A DNA stretch of 64,000 nt from Flavobacterium fragile (GCF_023634865.1 NZ_JAMLJN010000010.1:36766-100765), one strand, 5' to 3'. Numbered from the stretch's first letter, positions 1-9,585 are shown. The notes: generated by a model not told the origin, from the sequence alone. Numbers and translations: made by a program.

Positions 1-376
1 TGGCTTCTCGACCCAACAGCATTCGGAATCCCATTGAATCTCTGTTGGTTAAAGTAACTTCAATTTCCCATGTTTTCCCTCCAATTTCGAGTTTTGTTTT
101 AATAACATAGCGCTGCTCTCTGAACCCGCTGGAACTTTTTACTACCCTTTTGTCAATAAGAGGGGCTTCACAATGAATTACAGTTTTTACATTGTTTTGG
201 ATGGGATTGATGTCAAATTTTACCCATTTTTCATTGTCTTTTTCAAATGTAACGATGTTAACAGCATGTAATGCAGATGTTTTAGCACCAGAATCAACAC
301 GTGCTTTGATTGTTGGAATTCCTAGTGTAGGGAAGGAGCACCATTCTTCACTACCAACGATAACTTTGTCTTGCAT
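1..376 (-). CDS. RimK-associated retropepsin-like (ATP-dependent zinc protease family) protein, 3' end outside window
   Basis: The visible 125 codons start at the ATG at 376 and run off the left edge with no stop. They read as the retropepsin-like domain of the 'ATP-dependent zinc protease' family (PF05618): an SEEWCSFP start, the aspartyl-protease-like VDSGAKTSALHA motif near residues 27-38, and a closing MLLGREA. In Pseudomonas the RimB member of this family trims glutamate tails added to ribosomal protein S6 by RimK. From memory, flavobacterial versions are often fused in front of a RimK-type ATP-grasp ligase. Such a second domain would lie outside this window, so the full architecture is unknown. 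The fold assignment is firm and the exact role is inferred. Confidence 0.8.
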   Translation of the reverse strand, partial: MQDKVIVGSEEWCSFPTLGIPTIKARVDSGAKTSALHAVNIVTFEKDNEKWVKFDINPIQNNVKTVIHCEAPLIDKRVVKSSSGFREQRYVIKTKLEIGGKTWEIEVTLTNRDSMGFRMLLGREA

Positions 377-437
377 AAATGAATTGTAATTTAGAACTAA
401 TGTAGTATTTTTTTTAATACATCTGCTAATTCGGTAA

Positions 438-467
438 ATAAAAAAAACCAAGCTTATGAGCTTGGTT
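438..467 (-). terminator. Intrinsic terminator of clpC
   Basis: A 9-bp perfect stem (AACCAAGCT / AGCTTGGTT, 446-454 and 459-467) has a 4-nt loop. On the minus strand it is followed by a run of T. The stem overlaps the last codons and the stop of clpC. Confidence 0.85.
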
Positions 468-3003
468 CTTCTAGTTTTTTAATTTCAATTTTGAGTTCTT
501 GAGTGGTTTCATCTAAATCCATGAAAATTTGGTCACCTTCATGAATTTTATGTGTGATGATTTCCTCAGCAAGAGCATCTTCTACATATTTTTGAATTGC
601 TCTTTTTAAAGGTCGTGCGCCAAATTGTTTATCAAAACCTTTATCAGCAATGAAGTCTTTAGCTTTTTCAGAAAGTACAAGTGTGTATCCTAAATCTTTA
701 ACACGAGCATACAATTTGTCCATTTCAATATCGATGATTTTATCAATATCTTCTTTCTCTAAAGCATTGAATACAATTACATCATCAATACGGTTTAAAA
801 ATTCTGGAGCGAATGCTTTTTTTAAAGCATTTTCTATAATTCCTTTCGAATGTTCTTCTTTTTGTGCTTGTTTTGCTGCTGTACCAAATCCAACTCCCGT
901 TCCAAAATCTTTCAATTGGCGAGCACCAACATTAGAAGTCATAATGATAATTGTATTTCTAAAATCAATTTTCCGTCCTAAACTATCAGTTAAATGGCCA
1001 TCATCTAAAACTTGAAGCATCATATTGAATACGTCTGGATGTGCTTTTTCAATCTCGTCTAAAAGTACTACACAGTAAGGTTTTCTTCTTACTTTTTCCG
1101 TTAATTGTCCACCTTCTTCATATCCCACGTATCCTGGAGGTGCTCCAACTAATCTTGAAATCGCAAATTTCTCCATGTATTCACTCATGTCGATACGAAC
1201 TAATGCATCTTCAGAATCGAATAATTCTTTCGCAATAACTTTTGCCAATTGTGTTTTTCCAACTCCAGTTTGACCTAAGAAAATGAACGAACCAATCGGC
1301 TTGTTAGGGTCTTTCAATCCTGCACGATTTCTTTGGATAGATTTTGCAATTTTTAATACCGCTTCGTCTTGTCCAATCACCTTACCTTTAATTAGTTCAG
1401 GTAAGTGAGCTAATTTATTACTTTCAGTTTGTGCAATACGATTTACTGGAATTCCAGTCATCATTGAAACAACATCAGCGACATTGTCTTCTGTTACTGT
1501 GACTTTATTATTTTTAGAATCTTCTTCCCATTGTTCTTGCGCAACTGCTAGTTCTTTTTCGATGCGTTTTTCATCATCGCGAAGTTTAGCTGCTTCTTCA
1601 TATTTCTGTTTTTTAACAACGGTATTTTTAAGTTCGCGAACTTCTTCTAATTTCTTTTCTAATTCCAAAATTTGTTTCGGAACATCTATATTGATAATAT
1701 GAACACGAGAACCTGCTTCGTCTAAAGCATCAATCGCTTTGTCAGGAAGGAAACGATCGGTCATGTATCTATTGGTTAATTTTACACAAGCTTCAATAGC
1801 TTCAGGAGTGTAAATTACATTGTGATGGTCTTCGTATTTTGGTTTGATATTGTTCAAAATGGTAATTGTTTCTTCAACTGATGTTGGTTCTACAATTACT
1901 TTTTGGAAACGTCTCTCTAAAGCGCCATCTTTTTCAATATATTGACGGTATTCGTCCAAAGTTGTTGCACCAACACATTGAATTTCACCTCTAGCTAAAG
2001 CAGGTTTGAACATGTTAGAGGCATCTAACGAGCCCGTTGCGCCACCAGCTCCAACAATTGTATGAATTTCATCAATGAATAAAATAATATCGTCATTCTT
2101 TTCTAATTCATTCATTACCGCTTTCATTCGTTCTTCGAATTGCCCACGGTATTTTGTACCAGCTACTAAGCTTGCTAAATCTAGTGTAACTACGCGTTTG
2201 TTGAATAAATTTCGAGATACTTTTTTCTTCACAATTCGCAAAGCTAAGCCCTCTGCAATTGCTGATTTTCCAACTCCAGGTTCTCCAATTAAAAGTGGAT
2301 TGTTTTTCTTTCTACGACTTAGGATTTGAGAAACACGTTCGATTTCTTTTTCGCGTCCTACAACAGGATCTAATTTTCCTTCTTCAGCCATTTCAGTTAA
2401 ATCGCGCCCAAAGTTATCCAATACAGGAGTTTTAGATTTTTTATTGGTTTTATTTCCGGAAGGAGTATTACTAAATCCGCTATCTTTTAAATTGTCATCT
2501 TGCCCTGAATCATCGTTGAAAGATTCTGCTTTGGGTAAGTTTTCTAAGTAATCGTCTTCGTTTGTCATCATGCCTGTGTATTGTTCTTTAACGGATTCGT
2601 AATCAATTTTTATTTTATTCAGTAATTTAGTCGTAGGATCATTTTCGTTTCTGAGAATGCAAAGCAAAAGATGCGCAGTACTAATTTCTGAATTATTAAA
2701 AAGTTTTGCCTCTAAAAAAGTAGTTTTTAGGGCTCTTTCAGCCTGACGGGTTAGGTGCAGGTTTTGCTTTTCAATATTTTGAATACCATTAGGATTGGCG
2801 GGGCTAAGAATTTCAACTTTTTTTCTTAAGTGTGATAAATCTACACCTAGATTATTTAGTATATTTATAGCTTTTCCATTGCCATCTCTAAGAATTCCCA
2901 ACATTAAATGTTCTGTTCCAATAAAGTCGTGACCTAATCGCAAAGCTTCTTCTTTACTGTAGGTAATCACGTCTTTAACTCTTGGTGAAAAATTATCGTC
3001 CAT
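454..3003 (-). CDS. clpC: ATP-dependent Clp protease ATP-binding subunit ClpC
   Basis: This is a class I Hsp100 unfoldase that feeds substrates to ClpP in the cytoplasm. Its 849 residues show the Clp N-domain (about 1-145), an acidic and Lys-rich linker (150-200), and AAA+ module 1 with Walker A at 240-247 and Walker B IILFIDE near 306-312. A UVR-like coiled segment (KQKYEEAAKLRDDEK, 465-479) follows, which separates ClpC from ClpA and ClpB. AAA+ module 2 has Walker A GQTGVGKT at 577-584, Walker B VVLLDE at 645-650 and the ClpP-docking loop VGF at 704-706. I place the start at 3003 (MDDNFSPR). The longer frame from 3033 would begin inside the predicted promoter and adds ten residues not typical of the family. 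It diverges from gyrA. Confidence 0.97.
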   Translation of the reverse strand: MDDNFSPRVKDVITYSKEEALRLGHDFIGTEHLMLGILRDGNGKAINILNNLGVDLSHLRKKVEILSPANPNGIQNIEKQNLHLTRQAERALKTTFLEAKLFNNSEISTAHLLLCILRNENDPTTKLLNKIKIDYESVKEQYTGMMTNEDDYLENLPKAESFNDDSGQDDNLKDSGFSNTPSGNKTNKKSKTPVLDNFGRDLTEMAEEGKLDPVVGREKEIERVSQILSRRKKNNPLLIGEPGVGKSAIAEGLALRIVKKKVSRNLFNKRVVTLDLASLVAGTKYRGQFEERMKAVMNELEKNDDIILFIDEIHTIVGAGGATGSLDASNMFKPALARGEIQCVGATTLDEYRQYIEKDGALERRFQKVIVEPTSVEETITILNNIKPKYEDHHNVIYTPEAIEACVKLTNRYMTDRFLPDKAIDALDEAGSRVHIINIDVPKQILELEKKLEEVRELKNTVVKKQKYEEAAKLRDDEKRIEKELAVAQEQWEEDSKNNKVTVTEDNVADVVSMMTGIPVNRIAQTESNKLAHLPELIKGKVIGQDEAVLKIAKSIQRNRAGLKDPNKPIGSFIFLGQTGVGKTQLAKVIAKELFDSEDALVRIDMSEYMEKFAISRLVGAPPGYVGYEEGGQLTEKVRRKPYCVVLLDEIEKAHPDVFNMMLQVLDDGHLTDSLGRKIDFRNTIIIMTSNVGARQLKDFGTGVGFGTAAKQAQKEEHSKGIIENALKKAFAPEFLNRIDDVIVFNALEKEDIDKIIDIEMDKLYARVKDLGYTLVLSEKAKDFIADKGFDKQFGARPLKRAIQKYVEDALAEEIITHKIHEGDQIFMDLDETTQELKIEIKKLEEPSS

Positions 3004-3021
3004 AGCAATATTGTAATAAAT

Positions 3022-3055
3022 GTAAAGGTACAAATTAATTCATGTTTTTCAAAAA
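3022..3055 (-). promoter_or_regulatory. Predicted clpC promoter
   Basis: On the minus strand TTTTTG (complement of 3050-3055) is followed after 19 nt by TACCTTTA (complement of 3023-3030). This fits the Bacteroidota pattern of TTTG and TAnnTTTG with about 19-nt spacing. It would give a leader of 12-15 nt before the ATG at 3003. Confidence 0.55.
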
Positions 3056-3074
3056 TCATGCCTTGTGTAAGTAC

Positions 3075-3091
3075 TGTCATGCTAAGTGACA
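3075..3091. promoter_or_regulatory. Inverted repeat TGTCA-N7-TGACA upstream of clpC
   Basis: TGTCA (3075-3079) and TGACA (3087-3091) form a perfect 5-bp dyad about 20 bp upstream of the predicted clpC -33 element. That position suits a stress regulator. It is not the CIRCE element, and the binding protein is unknown. Confidence 0.3.
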
Positions 3092-3210
3092 AAAAAAAAA
3101 TTAAAAATGAAAGAATTTACATTTCAAATTATAACCAATTTGTAAATAAAATTGTTAATAAATTAATGAAATTAAGAGTTGAAAATTTACTTTAAAATAC
3201 CAAAAAGCCG

Positions 3211-3218
3211 TATATTGG
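3211..3218 (+). promoter_or_regulatory. Possible gyrA -7 element
   Basis: TATATTGG resembles TAnnTTTG with one mismatch and lies 40 nt before the gyrA ATG. No good -33 element is visible at the usual spacing. Confidence 0.35.
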
Positions 3219-3258
3219 CACGTTTTAGTACTAATATATAATTTTAATATAAATACTT

Positions 3259-5805
3259 ATGTCAGAAGGAGAAAAGTTAATTCCTATTAACATTGAGGAT
3301 GAAATGAAATCAGCTTACATCGATTATTCGATGTCGGTTATTGTGTCACGAGCACTTCCTGATGTTAGAGATGGTTTAAAGCCTGTACACCGTAGAGTTT
3401 TATACGGAATGTATGAATTAGGAGTTCTTTCGAATAGAGCCCACAAAAAGTCGGCTAGAATTGTAGGAGAGGTTTTAGGTAAATATCACCCACACGGGGA
3501 TAGTTCAGTATACGACGCCATGGTTCGTATGGCTCAGGAATGGAGTTTGCGTTACTTAATGGTTGATGGTCAAGGTAACTTTGGTTCTGTTGATGGCGAT
3601 AGTCCAGCAGCGATGCGTTATACCGAGGCTAGAATGAAGAAAATATCGGAAGATATGTTGGCTGATATCGAAAAAGAAACAGTGGATTTCCAATTGAACT
3701 TTGACGATACGTTGCAAGAACCAACAGTAATGCCAACGCGTATTCCTAACTTATTGATTAATGGTGCTTCGGGTATTGCTGTAGGTATGGCTACAAACAT
3801 GGCACCTCACAACTTATCTGAGGTTATTGATGGAACATTAGCTTACATTGACAATAACGATATTGATATAGATGAGTTAATTACACATGTAAAAGCACCA
3901 GATTTTCCAACAGGAGGAATTATTTATGGTTATGAAGGAGTAAGAGAAGCATTCAAAACGGGTAGAGGTCGTATAGTTATTCGTGCTAAAGTTGGTTTTG
4001 AAGAAGTTAATGGTAGAGAAGCTATTATTGTTACCGAAATTCCTTACCAAGTGAATAAAGCCGAAATGATTAAGAAAACGGCTGATTTAGTTAATGAGAA
4101 AAAAATTGAAGGTATTTCAAACATCCGTGATGAATCGGACAGAAATGGAATGCGTATCGTTTATGAATTAAAGCGTGATGCGGTTCCTAATGTAGTCTTA
4201 AATACACTTTATAAATATACCCAATTACAATCTTCTTTCAGTGTGAATAATATTGCATTGGTAAAAGGTCGTCCGGAAATGTTGAATTTAAAAGATTTGA
4301 TTCATCATTTCGTAGAACACCGTCACGATGTAGTAGTAAGAAGAGCACAATTCGATTTAAGAAAAGCTGAAGAAAGAGCGCATATTTTAGAAGGTTTAAT
4401 TATTGCTTCAGATAATATTGATGAAGTAATAGCATTAATTCGTTCGTCTAAAGATGGAGATGAAGCTAGAGCAAAATTAATCGAAAGATTTAATTTATCT
4501 GAAATTCAAGCTCGTGCTATCGTAGAAATGCGTTTGAGACAATTAACAGGTCTTGAGCAAGACAAATTACGTGCAGAATATGAAGAAATCATGAAATTGA
4601 TTGCTTATTTGAAAGAATTATTAGCAAGCAAAGAAATGAGAATGCAAGTAATTAAAGACGAACTGATTGAAGTTAAAGATAAATATGGAGACGAGCGTCG
4701 TTCTCAAATCGAGTACGCTGGTGGTGATGTAAGTATCGAAGATTTAATTGCGGATGAAAGTGTAGTAGTTACCATTTCTCATGCGGGTTATATCAAACGT
4801 ACCTCTTTGTCAGAATATAAAACGCAAAATAGAGGTGGAGTGGGCCAAAAAGGTTCGGCTACACGTGATCAAGATTTCCTTGAGCATTTATTTGTTGCTA
4901 CAAATCATCAATATTTGATGTTCTTTACTCAAAAAGGAAAATGTTTCTGGATGCGTGTATACGAAATTCCAGAAGGAACCAAAGCAAGTAAAGGTCGTGC
5001 TATTCAAAACATCATTAATATTGAGCAAGACGATAAGGTTAAAGCGTTCATTTGTACACAAGACTTAAAAGATCAAGATTACATCAACAGTCACTATGTC
5101 ATCATGGCGACTAAACAAGGTCAAGTGAAGAAAACACCTCTTGAGCAATATTCACGACCTCGTCAAAATGGTATCAATGCTATCACCATTAAAGAAGATG
5201 ATGAATTGATTGGAGCAAAATTGACTACTGGAAATAGTCAGGTTTTACTTGCTGTTAAATCAGGAAAATTGGTACGTTTCGAAGAAGAGAAAACGCGTCC
5301 AATGGGAAGAACGGCATCAGGGGTTAGAGGAATTACATTAGCTGATGATAAAGATGAAGTTATTGGATTGGTATCTATCGACAAAGACAATGTTAACGAT
5401 TCTCAAATTTTAGTAGTTACTGAAAATGGTTATGGTAAACGTACTAAATTAGTAGACGAAGATGGAGAAGATGTTTATAGAATTACTAATCGTGGCGGTA
5501 AAGGAGTAAAAACGCTTAACATTACTGAAAAAACAGGTCAATTGATTTCTATTAATGATGTTACTGATGAGGATGATTTAATGATTATCAATAAATCGGG
5601 ATTAACCATTAGAATGAAAATTTCTGATTTACGTGTAATGGGAAGAGCTACTCAAGGTGTTCGATTAATTAATATTAAAGGTAATGATTCAATAGCCGCA
5701 GTAACCAAAGTATTACGTGAAGACGAATCTGAAAATGACGAGTTTGAAGGTGATATTGAAAATGGCACGGATATTGAAACTGAAAATAACGATTCGCAAG
5801 AATAA
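3259..5805 (+). CDS. gyrA: DNA gyrase subunit A
   Basis: This is the breakage-reunion subunit of gyrase, which introduces negative supercoils together with GyrB. The 848 residues contain the winged-helix start [20 protein letters not shown] and the quinolone-resistance region [10 protein letters not shown], with Ser82 and Asp86 at the positions of E. coli Ser83 and Asp87. The catalytic tyrosine is Tyr121 in RYTEAR. The GyrA box [11 protein letters not shown] (523-533) marks the C-terminal beta-pinwheel and distinguishes gyrase from topoisomerase IV ParC. The tail is acidic (SENDEFEGD and so on). Both key quinolone positions carry the susceptible-type residues. It is followed by a strong terminator. 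Confidence 0.98.
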   Translation: MSEGEKLIPINIEDEMKSAYIDYSMSVIVSRALPDVRDGLKPVHRRVLYGMYELGVLSNRAHKKSARIVGEVLGKYHPHGDSSVYDAMVRMAQEWSLRYLMVDGQGNFGSVDGDSPAAMRYTEARMKKISEDMLADIEKETVDFQLNFDDTLQEPTVMPTRIPNLLINGASGIAVGMATNMAPHNLSEVIDGTLAYIDNNDIDIDELITHVKAPDFPTGGIIYGYEGVREAFKTGRGRIVIRAKVGFEEVNGREAIIVTEIPYQVNKAEMIKKTADLVNEKKIEGISNIRDESDRNGMRIVYELKRDAVPNVVLNTLYKYTQLQSSFSVNNIALVKGRPEMLNLKDLIHHFVEHRHDVVVRRAQFDLRKAEERAHILEGLIIASDNIDEVIALIRSSKDGDEARAKLIERFNLSEIQARAIVEMRLRQLTGLEQDKLRAEYEEIMKLIAYLKELLASKEMRMQVIKDELIEVKDKYGDERRSQIEYAGGDVSIEDLIADESVVVTISHAGYIKRTSLSEYKTQNRGGVGQKGSATRDQDFLEHLFVATNHQYLMFFTQKGKCFWMRVYEIPEGTKASKGRAIQNIINIEQDDKVKAFICTQDLKDQDYINSHYVIMATKQGQVKKTPLEQYSRPRQNGINAITIKEDDELIGAKLTTGNSQVLLAVKSGKLVRFEEEKTRPMGRTASGVRGITLADDKDEVIGLVSIDKDNVNDSQILVVTENGYGKRTKLVDEDGEDVYRITNRGGKGVKTLNITEKTGQLISINDVTDEDDLMIINKSGLTIRMKISDLRVMGRATQGVRLINIKGNDSIAAVTKVLREDESENDEFEGDIENGTDIETENNDSQE

Positions 5806-5813
5806 ATTATAAG

Positions 5814-5839
5814 GCCCAAATATTTTTTGGGCTTTTGTT
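5814..5839 (+). terminator. Intrinsic terminator after gyrA
   Basis: The stem GCCCAAA / TTTGGGC (5814-5820 and 5826-5832) has a 5-nt loop and is followed by a T-rich stretch. Confidence 0.85.
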
Positions 5840-5858
5840 TAACCCAGATTTTATTACA

Positions 5859-6965
5859 ATGAAAAAATTAGTATTAAGTGCAACTTTATTATTATCCGTT
5901 GCAACATTTGCTCAAAAAGATGAGCTAAAAACATTAAAGAAAATTTATAGTAAAAACGCTATAACTGAAAAAGATTTAGAAAATTACAAACTTGCAAGTG
6001 ATGCTTTACAAACTTTAGCTAGTGAGGAATCAGACAAAGTTTATGCAAAATTTTACAAGGTGATGTATCCAACTGTTGTTTTAGCCTCAAAGGGTGAAAA
6101 AGCAACTTTGGAAGATCAAGTGAAACTTTATAATCCAGAATTTATTAAATCTTATGGAGAGGTAATAAATGAAACGTTAGAGTTTGAAAAAAAATCAGGG
6201 AAGAAAATATATACTGATGAATTAATTCAAGAGAAGGCAGAGTTTAAAAATGGTATTTCTTCTTTTGCAATGAATTTAAACAATGCAAAAAAATATAAAG
6301 AGGCGTCAGGTTTATTTTATTCATTGTATCTTTTTGATCCTATGAATGAAGGTAAGTCTTTAAAAAATGCTGCAATTTTATCAATTCAGGCTGAGGATTA
6401 TAAGTTGGCTCAAAAATTATATGAAGAATATTTAGAAAGTGATTATTTAAATAAAGGAACTACTTATTTGGCTATTAATAAAGCTAATGAAAGTGAAGAG
6501 GAATTTAATAGTAGAGAGCATAGAAGTCAGTATATTACTTTAGGAACGCATGAAAAACCTAAAGATGTAAAAAATTCCACAAAAAAAGGAGATGTTTATA
6601 AGATATTAGCGATTTTATATACTCAAAATAAAGAAATTGAAAAAGCTAAAGTTGCTTATGCAGAAGCTCGCAAATTATTACCAAATGATGAAGAATTAAA
6701 GGATGGAGAATTCAAAGTTTATTACAATTCTGCTATTTCCTATTTAGCCGAAGAGCAAGATATTGTGAAAGAAATCAATGCTTCACGTGATAATTCAAAA
6801 AAATATGATGAACTAATGAAGAAAAGAAAAGAAATTTTCACAAAAGCATTGCCTGATTTAGAAAAAGCATATTCTATAAATCCGAATGATACCAATACTA
6901 AAAGTCTGTTGAAAACAAGTTATTTAATTACAGATCAACCAGAAAAAGCTAAAGCTTTTAACTAA
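5859..6965 (+). CDS. Secreted tetratricopeptide-repeat-like protein
   Basis: The 368-residue product begins MKKLVLSATLLLSVATFAQ, a typical signal peptide cut after Ala-Gln in flavobacteria. The mature part is Lys/Glu-rich and helical, with TPR-like segments such as the AEDYKLAQKLYEEYL region and KALPDLEKAYSINPNDTNTK near the C-terminus. I chose the ATG at 5859 because the frame opening at 5835 would put eight extra residues ahead of the signal peptide and start inside the gyrA terminator. TPR proteins usually act as scaffolds, but no partner is evident here. It is transcribed alone, between two terminators, so its function is unknown. Confidence 0.75.
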   Translation: MKKLVLSATLLLSVATFAQKDELKTLKKIYSKNAITEKDLENYKLASDALQTLASEESDKVYAKFYKVMYPTVVLASKGEKATLEDQVKLYNPEFIKSYGEVINETLEFEKKSGKKIYTDELIQEKAEFKNGISSFAMNLNNAKKYKEASGLFYSLYLFDPMNEGKSLKNAAILSIQAEDYKLAQKLYEEYLESDYLNKGTTYLAINKANESEEEFNSREHRSQYITLGTHEKPKDVKNSTKKGDVYKILAILYTQNKEIEKAKVAYAEARKLLPNDEELKDGEFKVYYNSAISYLAEEQDIVKEINASRDNSKKYDELMKKRKEIFTKALPDLEKAYSINPNDTNTKSLLKTSYLITDQPEKAKAFN

Positions 6966-6999
6966 AAAAAAAGTCCTGATAAAATCAGGACTTTTTTTA
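6966..6999. terminator. Bidirectional terminator between the TPR gene and the NlpC/P60 gene
   Basis: A 10-bp perfect stem AAGTCCTGAT / ATCAGGACTT (6971-6980 and 6984-6993) has an AAA loop. It is flanked by an A-run upstream and a T-run downstream, so it can work for both converging genes. Confidence 0.9.
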
Positions 7000-7758
7000 T
7001 ATAATTTTCTTTATAACCCTCAGTTTGTGAGTATGACGATTTGTTTCGGCATTGTAAATTCCCAAATGATCTAAGCGATCTATTCTTACCTTCCCGGAAG
7101 CGTGGATGATATAATTATTTTCCATCATTATTCCTACGTGAATGATATTACCTTCCTCATTGTCAAAAAAAGCTAAATCACCAGGTTCACTCTCTTCGAT
7201 AAAACTTAAAGCATCACCTTGAGTGGCCTGTTGTGAGGCATCTCTTAAAAGTTTATAACCATTTAATTTATATACCATTTGTGTGAAACCAGAACAATCA
7301 ATTCCGAAAGGTGTTTTTCCACCCCACAAATAAGGAGCATTTAAATACATAAAAGCCGTTTTGATTAAATCTGTTTTTGGTTTTTGACCACAAACTTTTA
7401 CTCCTTCAAAACTATATTTACTGGTATTGATTTCTTCATTATCTAAAAAGGATAAGGAAGCTCCTAAAGTTATGGAAGTCAGTTGATTGTTCGGAGTGGT
7501 GATATATTCAACTAAATCTGCATTTAAAACAATTGGAGTATTGTTTAAAATTTGATATTGTTCTTCTGAAATAGCTATATATTGCTTAGAGTCAATCCAA
7601 CCAATATAACCATCATATGCCAATTCGACTTGCACCCATTTTGCAGTCATTTCAATAATTTTAAAATGTTCGCCAAAAAGCAATTGCGAAACTTGTTCGC
7701 TTCTGTCATTGGCTTCCGCTCTTACGGGTACTATGGCTAAATTACAAATTCCAAACAT
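6997..7758 (-). CDS. NlpC/P60 (C40) family cell-wall peptidase with N-terminal SH3-like domain
   Basis: This is a 253-residue cysteine peptidase predicted to cleave gamma-D-Glu-diaminoacid links in murein peptides. Residues 1-60 look like a bacterial SH3 domain (RSEQVSQLLFGEHFKI, GYIGWID). The catalytic domain has Cys155 in GIDCSGF, His207 in HVGI and His219 in HASGKV, the usual Cys-His-His triad. No signal peptide is apparent: the start MFGICNLAIVPVRAE is only weakly hydrophobic. Either export is atypical or the enzyme acts on imported muropeptides. It lies downstream of the thiolase but is separated from it by a long inverted repeat. Confidence 0.88.
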   Translation of the reverse strand: MFGICNLAIVPVRAEANDRSEQVSQLLFGEHFKIIEMTAKWVQVELAYDGYIGWIDSKQYIAISEEQYQILNNTPIVLNADLVEYITTPNNQLTSITLGASLSFLDNEEINTSKYSFEGVKVCGQKPKTDLIKTAFMYLNAPYLWGGKTPFGIDCSGFTQMVYKLNGYKLLRDASQQATQGDALSFIEESEPGDLAFFDNEEGNIIHVGIMMENNYIIHASGKVRIDRLDHLGIYNAETNRHTHKLRVIKKII

Positions 7759-7776
7759 GTTGGTTCAAAATAAGAA

Positions 7777-7829
7777 ATGATGAATTAAGAATTCAATTAC
7801 AAATGTAATTAAAATTCAAAATTCATCAT
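7777..7829. repeat. Long imperfect inverted repeat between thiolase and NlpC/P60 genes
   Basis: The arms ATGATGAATT (7777-7786) and AATTCATCAT (7820-7829) are perfect complements. The inner parts (GAATTCAATTACA and TGTAATTAAAATTC) continue the pairing with small gaps, giving a stem of about 24 bp around a short loop. It follows the thiolase stop on the minus strand but lacks a clear T-run. It may be an mRNA-stabilising hairpin or an intergenic repeat. Confidence 0.55.
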
Positions 7830-7845
7830 CAGTAAAAGTTATAAA

Positions 7846-9024
7846 TTATGCTCTTTCAATAACAATAGCTGAAGCACCACCACCACCATTACAGATAGCA
7901 GCTGCACCAATTTTTGCATTGTTTTGGTTTAAAACATTAATCAATGTAACTATAATTCTAGCTCCAGAACATCCAAGAGGGTGACCCAATGAAACTGCTC
8001 CTCCATTAACATTAATTTTATTATTATCTAATCCTAAAATTTTAGCATTAGCTAAACAAACAACAGAGAAAGCCTCATTAAATTCGAAGAAATCAACATC
8101 AGAAATAGCAATTCCAGCTTTGTCTAATGCTTTTGGTAATGCTTTTGCAGGAGCTGTTGTAAACCATTTTGGTTCTTGGGCAGCATCAGCGTATGATTTA
8201 ATGTATGCTAAAGGAGTTAAACCTAAAGATTTTGCTTTTTCTTCGCTCATTAATACTAAAGCGGCAGCTCCGTCATTAATAGTGGAAGCGTTTGCTGCAG
8301 TAACTGTTCCTTCTTTTGTAAAAACTGGAGCTAATGCTGGAATTTTATCTAATTTTACATTAGTATATTCTTCGTCTTTTGTAATAACAATAGGATCACC
8401 TTTTCTTTGAGGTACTTCAACAGGAACTATTTCTGCATCGAATTTACCTGCTTCCCAAGCTGCAGCCGAACGTTGATACGATTGAATCGCGAAGTTATCT
8501 TGATCTTCTCTTGTAATATTGTATTCGGTTGCACATAAGTCAGCACAAACCCCCATAGCGTTATTATCATATGCGTCAGTTAAACCATCCTTTTGCATAC
8601 CATCAACTAATGAAGTTGGTCCAAATTTTACACCATTTCTTAAGTGAACGTAATGAGGAATCAAGCTCATGTTTTCCATACCACCCGCTACAACGACTTC
8701 CGCATCTCCAGCCATGATAGCTTGAGCACCTTGCATAACGGCTTTCATACCACTAGCACAAACTTTATTTACAGTAGTACAAGCTACACTTTCCGATAAA
8801 CCAGCGTATAAAGCAGCTTGTCTAGCAGGAGCTTGGCCGTTTCCAGCTTGAACTACGTTACCCATTAATACTTCGTCAACTAATTTAGGATCTAAATTTA
8901 TTTTATTTAAAGCGCCTTTGATGGCAGCAGCACCTAATTTTGTGGCAGGTACACTAGATAAAGCTCCCATGAAACTTCCGATTGGAGTTCTAACGGCAGA
9001 AACGATAACTACTTTTTTATTCAT
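7846..9024 (-). CDS. Acetyl-CoA C-acetyltransferase (thiolase)
   Basis: This type II thiolase condenses or cleaves acetoacetyl-CoA. Its 392 residues match the biosynthetic thiolase length, and the three catalytic residues fall at the same numbers as in the Zoogloea enzyme: Cys89 in NKVCASGMKA, His348 in LGHPLGCSGAR and Cys378 in AICNGGGGAS. It could serve the final step of fatty acid or ketogenic amino acid breakdown, or the first step toward acetoacetate. No beta-oxidation partner lies beside it, so the direction cannot be decided from context. The gene stands alone, with 268 bp before the divergent tRNA operon. Confidence 0.93.
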   Translation of the reverse strand: MNKKVVIVSAVRTPIGSFMGALSSVPATKLGAAAIKGALNKINLDPKLVDEVLMGNVVQAGNGQAPARQAALYAGLSESVACTTVNKVCASGMKAVMQGAQAIMAGDAEVVVAGGMENMSLIPHYVHLRNGVKFGPTSLVDGMQKDGLTDAYDNNAMGVCADLCATEYNITREDQDNFAIQSYQRSAAAWEAGKFDAEIVPVEVPQRKGDPIVITKDEEYTNVKLDKIPALAPVFTKEGTVTAANASTINDGAAALVLMSEEKAKSLGLTPLAYIKSYADAAQEPKWFTTAPAKALPKALDKAGIAISDVDFFEFNEAFSVVCLANAKILGLDNNKINVNGGAVSLGHPLGCSGARIIVTLINVLNQNNAKIGAAAICNGGGGASAIVIERA

Positions 9025-9225
9025 GATAGAAAGGTTTTTATTTGAATTGCGAATTTACTATTTTTATTCGAAACGAGGCAAGGTTTTTAAGGTTATTCTA
9101 ATCATTAAATTAATTTTATTTAGTTTTCGATAATTTGGTAAGGATTTTATTGATTAGCTATTTTATTGATTGTAAGTGTTTTTTGAAAAATTATAAAAAA
9201 ATATTGAAAAAAACTCCCAAAAATG

Positions 9226-9256
9226 TTGTATATTTAAGAATGAAAATATACATTTG
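9226..9256 (+). promoter_or_regulatory. Promoter of the tRNA operon
   Basis: TTG at 9226-9228 and a perfect TACATTTG at 9249-9256 are spaced by 20 nt, the Bacteroidota housekeeping pattern. The first tRNA begins 36 nt downstream. Confidence 0.75.
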
Positions 9257-9292
9257 CAACCGCAAAAAAGATAAGTTCTTACAACAATAATA

Positions 9293-9376
9293 GGAGAGGT
9301 GCCGGAGTGGTAACGGAGCAGATTGCTAATCTGTCGACGGGTAACCGTCGCCAGGGTTCGAGTCCCTGTCTCTCCG
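9293..9376 (+). tRNA. tRNA-Ser (anticodon GCT)
   Basis: The 84-nt gene has acceptor arms GGAGAGG / TCTCTCC with discriminator G, a long variable arm and T-loop GGTTCGAGTCC. The anticodon loop TTGCTAA gives GCT, which reads AGC and AGU. CCA is not encoded. It is the first of three tRNAs. Confidence 0.95.
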
Positions 9377-9388
9377 CTTTTTTGTTTT

Positions 9389-9463
9389 CGGGGTGTAGCG
9401 TAGCCCGGTTATCGCGCCTGCTTTGGGAGCAGGAGGCCGCAGGTTCGAATCCTGCCACCCCGA
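9389..9463 (+). tRNA. tRNA-Pro (anticodon TGG)
   Basis: The 75-nt gene has acceptor arms CGGGGTG / CACCCCG with discriminator A and T-loop GGTTCGAATCC. The anticodon TGG sits in the loop TTTGGGA. It lies 12 nt after tRNA-Ser, and CCA is not encoded. Confidence 0.95.
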
Positions 9464-9477
9464 CAAAATAAATATTA

Positions 9478-9551
9478 GGTTGCGTAGCTCAGCTGGATAG
9501 AGCAACTCACTTCTAATGAGTAGGTCCCAGGTTCGAATCCTGGCGCGATCA
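9478..9551 (+). tRNA. tRNA-Arg (anticodon TCT)
   Basis: The 74-nt gene has acceptor arms GGTTGCG / CGCGATC (with two G-T pairs), discriminator A, anticodon stem ACTCA / TGAGT and loop CTTCTAA. The anticodon TCT reads AGA and AGG. It is last in the cluster and is followed at once by a terminator. Confidence 0.94.
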
Positions 9552-9552
9552 C

Positions 9553-9585
9553 AAAAAAGCCTTGCATTTGCAAGGCTTTTTTGTT
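9553..9585 (+). terminator. Terminator of the tRNA operon
   Basis: A 13-bp perfect stem (9553-9565 and 9570-9582, core GCCTTGC / GCAAGGC) with loop ATTT ends in a T-run. Confidence 0.92.

Noticed and set aside
3003..3033. Longer clpC start at 3033
   Set aside because: It would begin within the predicted promoter and add ten residues not found in ClpC proteins.
3061..3120. Search for a CIRCE element upstream of clpC
   Set aside because: No TTAGCACTC-N9-GAGTGCTAA pattern is present; only the different TGTCA dyad is seen.
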